The notes beneath the pieces are model-generated. The model did no database searches. It saw nothing but the letters and a program-made list of their open reading frames with translations, and was not told the origin of the DNA. Below are positions 10,804-26,222 of a stretch of DNA of 64,000 bases, piece by piece. The DNA is taken from the NCBI GenBank assembly GCA_030549335.1, contig CM060197.1:23820501-23884500 (forward strand). Direction: 5' to 3'. The first letter of the stretch is position 1. The number at the start of each line of letters is the position of its first letter. The translations under genes were made by a program, and so were the position numbers. Source of the stretch: Pontederia crassipes (taxonomy: Eukaryota; Streptophyta; Magnoliopsida; Commelinales; Pontederiaceae).

Positions 10804-11192
10804 ATCTACCCCTTTTTATGATAGCAAACAAGGTGACGAGGAGGTAAATAAATAACAAAATGTAAGTTCCTCCTCCTTAATTTATGCTTATCTTGTGACA
10901 TCAAAAGATATTATTTACTCCCCCTCAATCAAAGCATAATTTCTCTTTATAAGACGTAATGATACCAAAAGAGCAAAATCATAATGATACATTGTTAAGA
11001 ACATGGTTAATGACAAATATAAGTGAACAACATAACCAACACAACCAACATATCCATACATAAACATAGTCTCCATCACATAAACAACACATAAGGTCAC
11101 ATATATAGTGACATACATAATAGTCACAAATGTCATAACACACATACACACATACATAGTATCCTCCGGCACATTCATCTTCTCCCCCTTTT
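10804..11192 (-). repeat. Polypurine tract and tract-like copies before the 3' LTR
   Basis: Seen on the minus strand: AAAAAGGGGTAGAT lies directly before the LTR start, with further GAGGGGGAGT (near 10919) and AAAAGGGGGAGA (near 11180) motifs upstream. Known: this arrangement primes plus-strand DNA synthesis, and the repetition is typical for Sireviruses. The same layout occurs at 1545-1910. Confidence 0.7.
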
Positions 11193-11199
11193 GTCATCA

Positions 11200-12501
11200 T
11201 CAAAATGGGGAACAAAAGGAATAAGTAAAAAAGTAAAACCAAACATCCGGGGCATCATCAGGTGGAGGAGGCGCAGCCTGCTCATAAGGGGAAGTGTCGA
11301 AGCCTTGAGATCTAAAATATGCAAATAAGAAGTCCTGAGTGCGACGATGATCAAGCTCTAAGTGCTCCATGTGTGCAGTCATATCATCCAAGCGCCTATC
11401 AATCCTGTCCATGCGTGTAACCATCCCATCCATGCGCGTGATCATCCCATCCCACTCATCATGTGAAGGCACTATGGATGCACGCCAAACACTCATCGAC
11501 TCAGGTCGAGGACATATGTATTGCTCCCAAGAAGGTCCGGTATCCTCCACAGGAGCTCTCGTAGGAACCTCTGCACTTGCTCCTTCATCAGAGTCTGTTG
11601 TGTCTCTTGTCCTTTCTTTGAAAATGCCCATTCGTTATTAACGAGGACAAGGCCCTTTCGCTTCAATGTGACTTTCCCAATGATATCAATATATCTCTCA
11701 GAAAATGATGGCTCAATCTCAGGAATAGTAATGTCTTTCTGACGAAATATCCGAATAAAAAAGGAACCAAAGTAAAGAATCATATTGTGAGAGCGTTTGG
11801 AGTCTATCTTCTCTTTGGTGGTGATGAAGTGATAAATCATATAAGCTCCAAAGTTAACCGGAGGAAGATCATTTCGAAGAAGACAATAGAGAAGACGTAA
11901 ATCATAGAAAGTCAATCAGTATAATGACCGGATCGAGGGAAGAGAATGTGACTGACTATATGATGTGCAACAAGAAGGGGAGGAGTCAACTTTTTGAAAA
12001 GTCCTTTCATGGGAAAGTTATCTACTTCACCACAAAAGACAATTTCAAGGGTTTCAGTGATAGAAATATCGGAAGGCCACCTATGAGTCGCAATGTTCGA
12101 AAGGCCTCCTTTGGAAACATCAAAAGTCTCACAAATGAAAGATTCAGTGATCTTAATGGTACGCCCAAAGATATGAAATGTCACATAAGATTTGGATTCA
12201 GGGAATGACATATTTGCATAGAAAAGTCGAACCAACCTAGGATAGACAGGGGAAGCCAACCTATGCCATTAAACAAATCATGGACAAAATTTATGTTGAG
12301 GGAGGTCCAACCTACTCTCATGCCATGTGCTACTTCTCTAGAGGAATATAAATGTTCAAAATTGGATGCAATAGACATCTTAGCAAATAGAGAAGAATCA
12401 AATTCTTCGGGAGGTGTTGACAGAGAGTCTGACCGTGGGTGAGAAGAACTTGGTTCCTTCCTCTTTCGAGGACCAGTGACACACTTCTTCTTTGGTGGCA
12501 T
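11200..12501 (-). pseudogene. Env-like (plant transposon protein) region of the Copia element
   Basis: Seen: several minus-strand open stretches lie between pol and the 3' LTR. The first (from 12501) opens MPPKKK with a basic, serine-rich head. The next stretches have phrases such as VRLFYANM, WPSDISI, FGAYMIYHFI, LYFGSFFIRIF, typical of the plant transposon protein domain found in Sirevirus env-like genes. The last (11631-11200) carries a heptad-like stretch (MITRMDGMVTRMDRIDRRLD) likely to form a coiled coil, then a proline-rich tail. Known: the env-like gene of this group follows pol, and its role is unproven. The region is broken and treated as a fossil. Confidence 0.65.
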
Positions 12502-12769
12502 TGTTTACAAGATCAAATTTAGGGAGTAAATCGAGAGTCGACAAATAGACAGAATCGAAAAAGGAGAAATAGTCGACCACTAGAAGGAACGATTGATCGT
12601 TTTTTTCTAAGACAAAACAAACTATCGTTTGATCAATCGATTTCAATATCAAACTTTACAATCATTCAATATCAATCGACAACTTATATAATCAACTGTG
12701 GATGATGACTATGTGTAGATCATGATCGAAAGAAGAGATTTGAGAGAGAGACCAATCTGATATCAAAGT

Positions 12770-13814
12770 TGAATCACATTCGAAGGCACCTGCAATTCGA
12801 ATCCATGGCGTTGAAAAAGGTTAGGACATTCAATTGATGAATCATATTTGCCATCTATGCAATTCGACTTACAGGTCGGGTCACTAAGGGTTGAGAGGGA
12901 TTGTCGAAATCAAATTCGCCGGAGGTGGTGGTTGTCCGAAGTGGCAGTGGCGACACTCTCCTAGCAGCGACTTTGGTGGCGTCGATGGATGAAATAGTGA
13001 GGCAGCGCTCACGGGTACAGTTCTCAGACATGTTCGACGCATGGTGGGGGAAGCGGCGGCAGGGTGCGGCTCTTCAGCGTTTGCCAGACGAATCGACTAA
13101 GTCGATGATGATGAAGAAGAACCCCCTAACCGAGATAGTCGACGACGATGAAGACGGCTAGCTGTGGAGATTCGCTGGAGAGAAAGTCGTCGGCCAATAA
13201 GGATCGCTGAAATTGACTTTGCCGAAGTCGATGTCGCTGCCATCAACCGAGACATTTCCGATGTGGATCACCGGAGAAGTAGAGGAGGATCTTCAAGGAG
13301 AATCGTCGGAGGTGATGGCCGAGAGAAATTGCCAAAAGAATCATCGAAGGCGAAACCACGAATGTCGATTTCGCCATCGATCGAGTGACTGAAGAAGATC
13401 GATTCTTCTCGTGGAGAGTCGCCGGAGATCAATCAACGATGTGGAGGATCGTCGCCTGAGAATGATCGCCGGAAAAGATGGAGTTTTTCGGTGATATGGA
13501 GCGGCGGCGGCGCAGAGGGTCGACCGATATCGAATTTGGGAAAGTTTTGGGAAAATTTGTCGGTGGCCCTTTTATATCGCGTCGAAAATGGTCGACCAAT
13601 TTTATGTCGGGCGACCATTATCACTTAAACATTATAGTCAATCCATTTCGTTTCTAACGATCGTCCGAGATGCGTTAGGGCGACCGTTCTGGAAGTGCGT
13701 ATTCCAAAGAAACAATCGATCGTTCGATAACTTAAATGGTCATTCGGTCAGATCTTATAACGGTCGACCGATATGATAATGGTCTACCAATCTGACTGTA
13801 TGTGTTGTGCAACA
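12770..13814 (-). repeat. Third, unrelated LTR-like segment between pol and the env-like region
   Basis: Seen on the minus strand: a 1045-bp segment begins TGTTGCACAACAC (ending at 13814 on the plus strand), carries GGTCGACC-type palindromes near 13500-13800, and ends GTGATTCA. It is followed after a short spacer by TTGATATCAGATTGG, close to the primer-binding-site string TTGGTATCAGAGC used by the Sirevirus elements here. Its body (12850-13500) is GC-rich and unlike the outer LTRs. Inference: a remnant LTR of another family, or a promoter-like segment acquired with the env-like region. No partner LTR was found. Confidence 0.4.
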
Positions 13815-13888
13815 CAATTTTATATTCAATTCAATTCATAAATGATACTTGCATAACCAAGTCATTCATGAGTTGAATTGAGAGGCAA

Positions 13889-15250
13889 TCATGTTCCTAA
13901 CATTCCAAGTTCACGTCTAAGCATATACAATTTCTCCTCACTTAGGGATTTTGTGAAAATATCCACAAGTTGAATTTCGATGGACACATGTTCAGTAGCA
14001 ATGTCCTTAAGTGTCACATGTTCTCTGATGAAATGATAGCGCAAATTAATATATTCAGTTCTAGAATGTTGAATTGGGTTTTTAGTCATTTTCTATTGCA
14101 CTTGTGTTATCGCACTTCGTGGGTACACTTGAACAACGTATACCATAATCAAGCAATTGTTGTTTTATCAATAATATTTGTGCACAACAACTACCGGCTG
14201 TAATATATTCGGCCTCAGCGGTAGAGTGTGCGATGGAGTTTTGCTTTTCGCAAGCCCAAGAGATAAGAGAGCTACCAAGAGAGCAACACATCCCACTAAA
14301 GCTTTTCCTATCAACTTTACATCCGGCAAAATTCACATCGGTATAGACATGTAAATCAAAGGATGAGTTCCTATCATACCAAATACCTAAATCACAAGTA
14401 TGCTTCAAATAACGTAATATTCTTTTAATGGAAACTAAGTGTGATTCCTTAGGTGCGAATTGAAATCTTGCACACAAGCATACACTAAACATTATATCCG
14501 TCCTAGATGCCGTCAAGTAAAGTAAACTAGCCATCAAACCTCTATACCTCTTTTGATCAATGAATTTGTCTTTCTCATCTTTATCTAATTTAGTTGTAAT
14601 GCTCATGAGAGTTTAACTTAACTTGCATTCATCCATTCCAAATCTATTTAGCAACTCCCTTGTATACTTCTCTTGATTAAGAAATATTCCATCTTTGTTT
14701 TGTTTGACTTGTAATCCTAAGAAGAATGCGAGCTCACCTACAAGACTCATCTCAAACTCTTTTTGCATAAGAGATTCAAACTCTTTGCACAAGCATTCAT
14801 TAATAGCACCATAAACAATGCCATCAATATAAATATGAACTTTTAAAATATCATCTTCCAAATGCTTAAAAAATAATATAGTATCAACTTTCCCTTTTTG
14901 AAAACCATTTTCAATAAAAAAAACGTACTTAGTCTTTCATACCAGTTTAAGTTCATAAAGAGCTTTAGAAAGTTTAAATACATGATTAGAAAAATCTGAA
15001 TTTTCAAAACCTTGAGGTTGCTCAACATAGACTTTCTCATTTATAAAATCATTTAGAAAAGCCGATTTTACATCCATTTGAAAAAGTCTGAATCCTTTAA
15101 AACAAGCAAAAGTTATGTGCATTCTAATAGCCTCAAGTCTAGAAACAGGAGCAAAAGTTTATTCAAAATCAACTCCTTCTATTTGTGAATAACCTTTTGC
15201 TACAAGTCTTGCCTTATTTCTTATTATAATGTCATTTTCATCTAGTTTGT
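13889..15250 (-). pseudogene. Copia reverse transcriptase and RNase H remnants
   Basis: Seen on the minus strand: reverse-transcriptase phrases (FQMDVKSAFLND near 15080, VEQPQGFE near 15015, KVHIYIDGIVYGA near 14830, FFLGLQVKQNKDGIFLNQ near 14720), then RNase H phrases (RYLKHTCDLGIWY near 14390, YTDVNFAGCKVDRKS near 14330, STAEAEYI near 14205) and the pol C-terminus (DIFTKSLSEEK near 13950). Known: these copy RNA to DNA and degrade the RNA strand. The order fits Copia pol. Broken copy. Confidence 0.9.
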
Positions 15251-15839
15251 TTCTAAAAACACATTTAGTACTAATTATTGGATAATCTTTTTGTCATTCT
15301 ACAAGTTTTCAAACTTGATTCCTTTCAAAATTATTTAATTCTTCATGCATGGCATTTATCCAATTTGAATCATTCAATGCTTCATCAATGTTACTTGGTT
15401 CAAATTGTGCAAGAAAAACCGAAAAAACACACAAGTTTTTTAAAGAGTTTCTAATCTTTATACCTTTGTTTATGTTACTTATAACTTGATCAAGTGGATG
15501 TGATCATGCATGTTTTCAATTCCTTGGAATAATTTGATTATCTTCCACTTGTGGTTATTTATTTCTTCCATATTTGAGATATCCATTCTCTTTTCTTCCA
15601 AATCTTTTTTGGATTTGCATGTCTTCAAAATGTCTTTTCACTTCAACTATTTTTTTATCATCATCATTCACTTGTTTGCTCATCAAAAAGTCATTAGTTT
15701 CATTGAATTTAACATTAATATATTCTTCAACAACTAATGTTCTTTTATTATATACTCTATTGCTTTACTTGTACTGGAGTATCTAAGAAACACACCATCA
15801 TCACATTTTGCATCAAATTTGTCTAATTTATCTTTAATA

Positions 15840-16480
15840 TTAAATATATAACATTTACAATCAAACACTTTGAAATATGAAATATTTGGCCTTTTTCCAT
15901 AGAAAAATTCAAAACATGTTTTCTTTTCAAGGGGTCTAAGTAGGATTCTATTTAAAACATATCATAATGTGTTCACGGCTTTCGCCCAAAACTACTTAGG
16001 CAAATTACTTTCATTTAGTATTGTCCTAGTCATTTTTTGAATAGTTCTATTTTTTCTTTCTACTACTCAATTTTGTTGAGGTGTCCTAGGTGCAGAAAAG
16101 TTGTGTAATTTCATTTTCTTCACAAAATAATTCAAATTTGTAATTTTCAAATTCACCTCCTGGTCACTTCTAATTTTTACAATTCTTAACTCAAGTTCAT
16201 TTTGTATTCTTTTTGCAAATTTATAAAACATATTTATAGTTCATCTTTACTAGTAAGAAAAATAATTCAAATAAAATGAGAGAAGTCATCAACAATCATA
16301 AATACATATTTCTTTCCTCCTAAACTTACTACATCAATAGGTCCAAATAACTCAAGATGTAAAAGTTCTAAATACCTATGTGTACTAATAAAATTTCAAT
16401 TTGAAGCTTTTGATTTGTTTACCTTTAAAACATGAATCACAAACATCATTTTTCTCAAATCTAATTTTAGGTAAACCTCT
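15840..16480 (-). pseudogene. Copia integrase remnant
   Basis: Seen on the minus strand: phrases typical of Copia integrase, HNFSAPRTPQQN and VVERKNRTIQKM, read from about 16110-16030, and a pre-integrase phrase CDSCFKG near 16430. Known: the integrase joins the cDNA to host DNA and in Copia elements precedes reverse transcriptase, as seen here. The region between 16480 and 17060 continues the pre-integrase and protease portion in decayed form. Broken copy. Confidence 0.85.
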
Positions 16481-17067
16481 AACTAATTCATGACATGAAA
16501 ATTTGTTTAACAACTTAAAGTTTACATTTCCTAATCTTTTATGCTAAAGATTTATATCATCAAGCATAACACTACGACATTTTTCACTTTTCAAATTTTT
16601 AAATCAATCTTGTATGCATTATTATATCTAGAACCCATATGTAGAACTTCCTTATTTTCATCTAGAATCAAGCATTTGTCCTTTTAAAAATTTACTAAGT
16701 AGTTTTTATCACATAATTGACTTATACTAATTAAGTTATGTTTTAAGTTTTCATCTAGCTAAACATTTTCCAAGTATACTTTGTCATTTTTACCAATATT
16801 ACCTATATCAATTACTCTTCCTTTGCTATTATCTTCAAAATGTGATTTTTTCTCCATTTTTTTTTAATGTCATGAAGTTTGACAGGTCACCGGTCATATG
16901 TCTTGAGCATCCACTATCCAAATACTATTTACCTTTATTATCCTTTGGAGCTCCCTACAAGAAAGATATTAACATTCTCATCTTTTTTATACCCAAATTT
17001 GCTTGGGTCCAATTTGGTTAGTGATGGTCCTTTTAGGGACCCAAATCTTCTTCATACCACTATTTAA

Positions 17068-18476
17068 TCACATTTTAACTTTACATTCATAAGAGTAATG
17101 CCCTTCATAACCACAATGAAAATAAGTGATATATGATTTTGCATAAAGATTATGTGATGCTTTAACAAATATAATCATTTTATTCTTCTTATTATCAAAC
17201 GAGCTAAAGTCAAGTCCATTTTTGTTGAAAGGTCTTCTTTGTATTGATAGCATTGCATATAGCATTTTTCCATCATTTGCAAATTTTTCAAGTTTACCTT
17301 TTAAAATAATATTCTCATTTTTCAAAATTTCAACACTACAAGTATTTTTTTCACAAGATAATTTAAGGTATTGTTTCCCATTTTCAAAACTTCAATCATA
17401 AATTCTAAACTAGAGTTCTCATCATCTAGTAAATTACAATTTTCACAAACTTTAGAATCATGTTCATTTTTCAAATTTTCAAATTCTATTTTCAAATCAT
17501 CATGTTTCTTTTTAAGGCATCTATATTTATTTATAAGAATTCTAAACTCATCATGCATGTCAAAAGATTCGTCATCATTGGATTCGGATGAGTTAGATAA
17601 TACTTCATAACTATTTGTCATTAGATATATGTAAGCTTTTTCATCATCACTTTAGGAGGTATTGTAGTCACTTTCTTCATCTTCACTTCCTCCAAGTGGT
17701 TTAAAGAGCTTTCTTTTTCTTATTCAAGTTTTCTTCCTCCTTTTCTTTCTTAGCTAGATTTGGGTACTCATTCTTGTAATGTCCAACTTTTTGCATTCAA
17801 CTCAAATCATTTGATTTTTGCTTGATGATCTTCTTTTGGAGAAGTCACTCTTTTTCTTTTGCTTGGCAAATCTAAAATATTTGTCAAGCTTTTTGGCATA
17901 TAAGGCTAGCTTCTTTTCATCTAAATCTTCATCTTCTTCACTTGTTTCACTTTCATCCATCTTTGCTTTCAAAGTCAAGGTCTTCCTTTTGAAAATACTT
18001 GTTTTTTCATTTTCCTTGATTCCAATCTCATAGGTCAAGAGGGATCATTTGAGATTATTAAAATCTAGGTTGTTCAAGTCCTTCTCTTCAATCATGGTTA
18101 TTTTTGTATGCCACTTGGAAGAAAGGAACCTAAAAAATTTCTTCACCTTTTGAGAGTTAATCTGTGGTTCGTCCAAGGAGACTAAGTCATTTATAATATC
18201 ATTAAAACACACAATCATTTCATTTATAGATTTATTTTCATGCATATTAAAAGAGTCATATTGATGATTCAAAATATTAAGTTTAGACTCCTTAACCTTA
18301 TCGGTAAATTCCGTTGCATCTAAAGCACACAAAAAATGATTTTCTGCTTTCCAATCTAATTTTACAAGTAATCTTTCACCTTCGGTGTATTCCAAATGTG
18401 ACTTTCCATGCAAATCAAAACAATTTTCAATTATATCCCGAATATCAATATCAATATAGCATACATAAACTTGCAT
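17068..18476 (-). pseudogene. Copia gag remnant
   Basis: Seen on the minus strand: a UBN2-type stretch at 18476-18045 (phrases WKAENHFLCALDATEF, NILNHQYDSFNMHENK, KRFLSSKWHTK-like), an acidic/basic linker, a coiled-coil-like lysine and glutamate-rich part at 17621-17322, and a zinc-knuckle-like motif (CGYEGHYSYEC) near 17100. Closely similar to gag at 37.3-38.3 kb. Known role: capsid and nucleocapsid. Broken copy. Confidence 0.85.
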
Positions 18477-18610
18477 TCTAATTTTTCAATAGGCAAAATT
18501 TGAAACATTAAAAAGTGGAGGAAGATTTGTAGATTGACCTTCACCCAAAGTAAAGCCATTTGATACCATAGCTCAAAAGCTGTTTAAATCTTTAAAACAA
18601 GAGCAACAAG

Positions 18611-18622
18611 GCTCTGATACCA
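18611..18622 (-). other. Primer-binding site, initiator-Met tRNA type
   Basis: Seen: TGGTATCAGAGC on the minus strand, three bases inside the 5' LTR. Known: this string is complementary to the 3' end of plant initiator methionine tRNA and is the usual primer site of Copia elements. It marks the LTR/internal boundary and gives the element's direction. Confidence 0.95.
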
Positions 18623-18624
18623 AT

Positions 18625-20061
18625 TGTAGGATCGAAAGCACCAAGAGGAGGGTGAATTTGTGTATAAAAATTAAAATCGAAAAAGCTGTAAAAATTGATT
18701 TTAGAAAATGCAATCACAAGCAAGTAAATGATAAGTACGAAGAGCAAGAGAAAAGAAAGATGCGATATATTGACGAGGTTCGGCCAAACTCATTGTCCTA
18801 CGTCCCCATTCCGACTTTCCGACCTCGAGATCATCGGAGATTCACTAGTCTTCTTTTTTCTTGTAGAGAGAGAATAACCCTTTCTATACCACAATGCCTT
18901 CTTCTTCACTCAAGAGGTAAGGCACACCTCTTCTTACAAGGAGCTCTTAAAACTATCTAAACAAGAATACAAGAATTCCATCAAATGCTCTCTTCTTATA
19001 AAGAATGTTCCCATTAAGAAACTAGAAGAGAGAAGTGATGATTTGCAAACTTTAGTTCAAGAAAAATACTTTGGACTTGAAGAAAGCTCTAGAGTAATTT
19101 CCCTTGCTTGGATAACCTTCTTTCAATCTTTTGAATCCCTTTTATAGGATTCTCTTGAAAATAAGGCCGTCGTAAACCAATTCAAAAATGTTGTGCTGTC
19201 AGCTCTGAAATGGTCGCCCATTTTAATATCGATCATCCGTTTTGCATAGTAACTAACCGTTGTCACTTTTGTCGCATATTCAACGGTCGCCCATTATGTT
19301 ATCAGTCGTTCGTTTAATAAAAAAATTATATCCGTTGCTTTTTTTTTCTGTGCAGTTTTCCATTGATCATAGTCCGTAGAAGAATTATAGCTGTTTAATT
19401 CATTCTTGCTTCCATAATGGTCGCCTGAAAGGGAATCGATCCATCGATTTTAGAACGCCCATGCTCTCTGTAATCTACGGTCGTCCATGCAGCGACTTCG
19501 GTCGTCTGATTTCCATATATTTATTCTTTGTTGTCCAGAACGGTCGACCGTTATGGTTTTGGTCGTCCGATTTGGAAGTGTCTGCGCTCTCTGTAATCTG
19601 CGGTCGTTCATTTGCCAATTTCGGTCATCCAATTTATACATTTTTTATCTTTACTGCCCAGAACGGTCGACCATTAATATTCGGTCATCCGTTTTAAAAT
19701 TATATGTACTTTTTGTAATCTGTGGTCGTTCCAACAGTAATTTCGGTCGTTAGTTATATACTTGGATCTTTCATTTAATACATATAACGGTCGACCGAAA
19801 ATAAATCGATCGCCCGATTTAGGAGTGTCACTTCTCTCTGTAATTAGTGGTCATTCCAGCTCCTATTTGCTCATCCATTATAAGTCAAAACGATCATCCG
19901 TTTAACCTTTCGGTCGACCATTTTGCTGCAGAGAAATATTTCGACTCTTTTTCTTTGAAAAATATTCAACATGTTCACACTAACACTTTAAGCATAATTA
20001 GTACATCATCTTCCTTATTTGCTATCGTCAAAATACTTAGAATATGGTCATTGGACCAATA
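18625..20061 (-). repeat. 5' LTR of the large Copia element
   Basis: Seen: it runs on the minus strand from 20061 to 18625, where it ends CCTACA before the primer site. The palindrome array lies at 19190-19930 (AACGGTCGACCGTTA, AACGGTCGACCATTA and similar). The outer end reads TATTGGTCC on the minus strand against TGTTAGTCC in the partner, so the terminal bases have drifted. Confidence 0.9.
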
Positions 20062-20066
20062 GGTTC

Positions 20067-23570
<3,504 letters not shown>

Positions 23571-23575
23571 TATAT

Positions 23576-26222
23576 TGTCATGACCCCAATTTAAACTTTG
23601 GTTTAATTTGCGGGTAGCGCTATTATACATGTAGTTGTGTACAATTTATGGAAGTGTGCTATAATTCATTTAAAAGATATAATAATGAAGATATCCAAAT
23701 CACACAATATGATATTATATTATTGAGAGAAAGTAGCATTGAATTTTCTTTACTTATACAAAACTAGTATCACATATTACAACAAAACTTGTCTCTTTTG
23801 TTCTAACACTACACATCCACAATGCTTCCTTTCAAGGGAGCTCAAAAGGCCTATCGCACATATAAACTTCTTACCAAAAGTACTTCCAATCTTGGTGGAG
23901 GATAACCAAGCACTATACAGACTTATCTACTAATACGAAATATGGAGAGTAACAATATAAACAATGGCTCAATAAATAAATAAAACTCATAATTTATATA
24001 TTATTACATATTCATTTGTGTAAAACAAGACTGAACATTATTTCTTCATACTTGAGAGGTGTTTATAATTTTATTTTAGCGTATATGATATAACAATAAT
24101 TTATAACCAATACATGCTTTCATTAGGTCATACAATCCAAAACACATGTATATGATTATGTCATGTCAAAGTTACCACATCATATCACATATAAGACAAA
24201 TTAATGCACCAATCATATATGTATAAATGCACCAATCTTGTACGCATGTACATGGCATATCACCATCAGGCTAGAGGCATCCCTTTTGGGATAATATCCC
24301 AATCTTGTCGAGGAGGCTATTGGATTCTAAAGGTGACTCCTATGAAGTAAAAGATGGATGTGATTCCACAAGTTGATTAACGTGACACTTAACTCCAAAC
24401 AACCTAAAATTCCTTTTGAGATATTTGGCAGCCATATAAGGTCTTTCAATCATATATATGTAAGTTGTCGACCTTACAAGATTTTTCAATCATGCAAGGA
24501 TAAACTCTCGGTCTTGTAAGTTTTTTAACTATACAAGAGTAAACTGTCACTCAGTAGGAGTATTGCAATGTATGGTAATGAGATGAAAATGCATGTATCA
24601 CATCGTATCATATCATATTATATTTTGATATATCATGTCATATCATATCATATATTGTCATGTCATACTATATCTTGTAACAAATAATTGCACACAATAA
24701 TTAAATCACTTTATGAATGCACATAGCACCTATCCATGTAACATATAACTTCATATCATATCATTCACATAGCATATGATCATATAAGCACAAACCCTTT
24801 GTTTTTATTTTGCATATAACATATTGCACTTGTACAATATAAAATATATAATAATGAATGTATATCTCCTATTGATGTCAAATAAATTCTCAATGACAAA
24901 AGACTTCTTCAAGTGTAATAAGCATAAAACTCATAATTTCACTCATTATAAATTATATTCTATTTCACTTTAGAAGCTTGACAGACTGCACAAAGTTTAG
25001 CTTAAAATTCATAACTTTTCAAATATAAATTATATCGCATGGAATCAAATTTCTACTAACCAACCTTATAATATTTATCATTCTATATTAACCTAGGAAA
25101 TTTGAGATGTTCTGTCAAAATTTTGAAATTGGCAAACTATATGTTATGCATTAAAAAAATTATAATTCTTGGTACATATATTCTTTTCATAAAATCCCAA
25201 TTGATCTAGAAAGTTTACACTTATGAGTTGCTATCCCTTGAATTACAACATGGCATCCCAAGTTTTCAAATTACGATCGAATTATCATTTCAACCTGGGT
25301 ACTCTATGCAACAACCTGAGTGCCCCTAGGGATTAGTAAATTTTTGATGGAAGTATACAATCACTCCAATTCCAAAGGACGAAAATTAGACTTCAACAAG
25401 TAATTTCAAATTTAATTTCATTATTCTTGAAAGTTTAGAATATATAAGAACATAATTTAGATGTGACAGATTCATATTTCATCCTAATTAGGATTTGTTC
25501 TTCATTTTGCAACTCACTCTTTCTTAATCATATGAAATAAGAGAAGAAGGAAAACTAACAAAGATCAAAGAAGAGTTGTTTCACTTCAATTTCATATGGA
25601 TAATTCATAAGAGAAGAGCTTTCAACTTACCTAAACAAAACCCTAAAAATTGTCTCTTCATTATTGTTGAATCCCCTTTTTCCTTGGTTCCTTTTGCTCC
25701 CTCTTGAACTCGGAACCGAATGGCCAAGGTGAGATAAATGCCTCTCTTTCTTAATCCCCTTCTTTTCTTACTTACTTCAAGTAAATGGTTTGACATTTTT
25801 CATATTATTTATTTACTTAAGACATTTTATGTAAATAAGAAACTACCTTCCATTTGTATTCAAATAATATATTTATAAAATTAAATTCCAAAGAAATTGA
25901 AATCTGAATTTTTGTCTAAAAAATAAAATCGATAGTTTTTTTTATTATTTTATTTGCGCCACTATTTAACCTAACCAAGAATTTGCCTAAACATCATTAA
26001 AAATTTGCTTTTAGCACACATTAACATAGGGAAAAATATTACTATGACTTTAATTTTCTTAATTCAAATATTTTCAAAAATAATATTTTTATGACTTAAA
26101 ATTTCATCATTTTTTCGACACTTAAAATTGGACCTTCCACACATATATATCATGACATAAAATTATGGCATAATATAACGTTAATAATTTTAATCATATG
26201 TGATTGAGGTGGGGATATTACA
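23576..26222. mobile_element. Probable solo LTR, Gypsy type
   Basis: Seen: the segment starts TGTCATGACCCCAATTT and ends GGTGGGGATATTACA, is 2647 bp long, and is flanked by TATAT (23571-23575) and TATGT (26223-26227), a target duplication with one mismatch. Known: long plant Gypsy LTRs (Tekay/Del type) commonly begin TGTCAxGACCCC and end GGGTATTACA, so the class is likely though not proven. No coding domain is inside. Words such as CATATCATATCATAT near 24600 are internal low-complexity sequence. Confidence 0.6.

Larger units (their letters stand above)
9323..20061 (-). mobile_element. Full-length, broken Sirevirus-type Copia retrotransposon with env-like region
   Basis: Seen: two LTRs (9323-10803 and 18625-20061) flank, in minus-strand order, a primer-binding site, gag, integrase, reverse transcriptase, RNase H, an env-like region and a polypurine tract. 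The target duplication GGTTC is at 9318-9322 and 20062-20066. The order integrase before reverse transcriptase is Copia. Known: an env-like reading frame after pol, long LTRs and repeated purine tracts mark the Sirevirus group. The element is 10.7 kb in all. All coding parts are broken, with well over ten breaks in total. The two LTRs differ at roughly a tenth of the positions I compared, so the insertion is old. It is a fossil. Confidence 0.9.

Noticed and set aside
12901-13388. GC-rich plus-strand open frames of 74-86 residues as a host gene
   Set aside because: They lie inside the Copia element in the LTR-like segment, have low-complexity composition and no domain.
18605-18630. Possible initiator-Met tRNA gene
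   Set aside because: Only the 12-bp complement of the tRNA 3' end is present, beside an LTR, so it is a primer-binding site.
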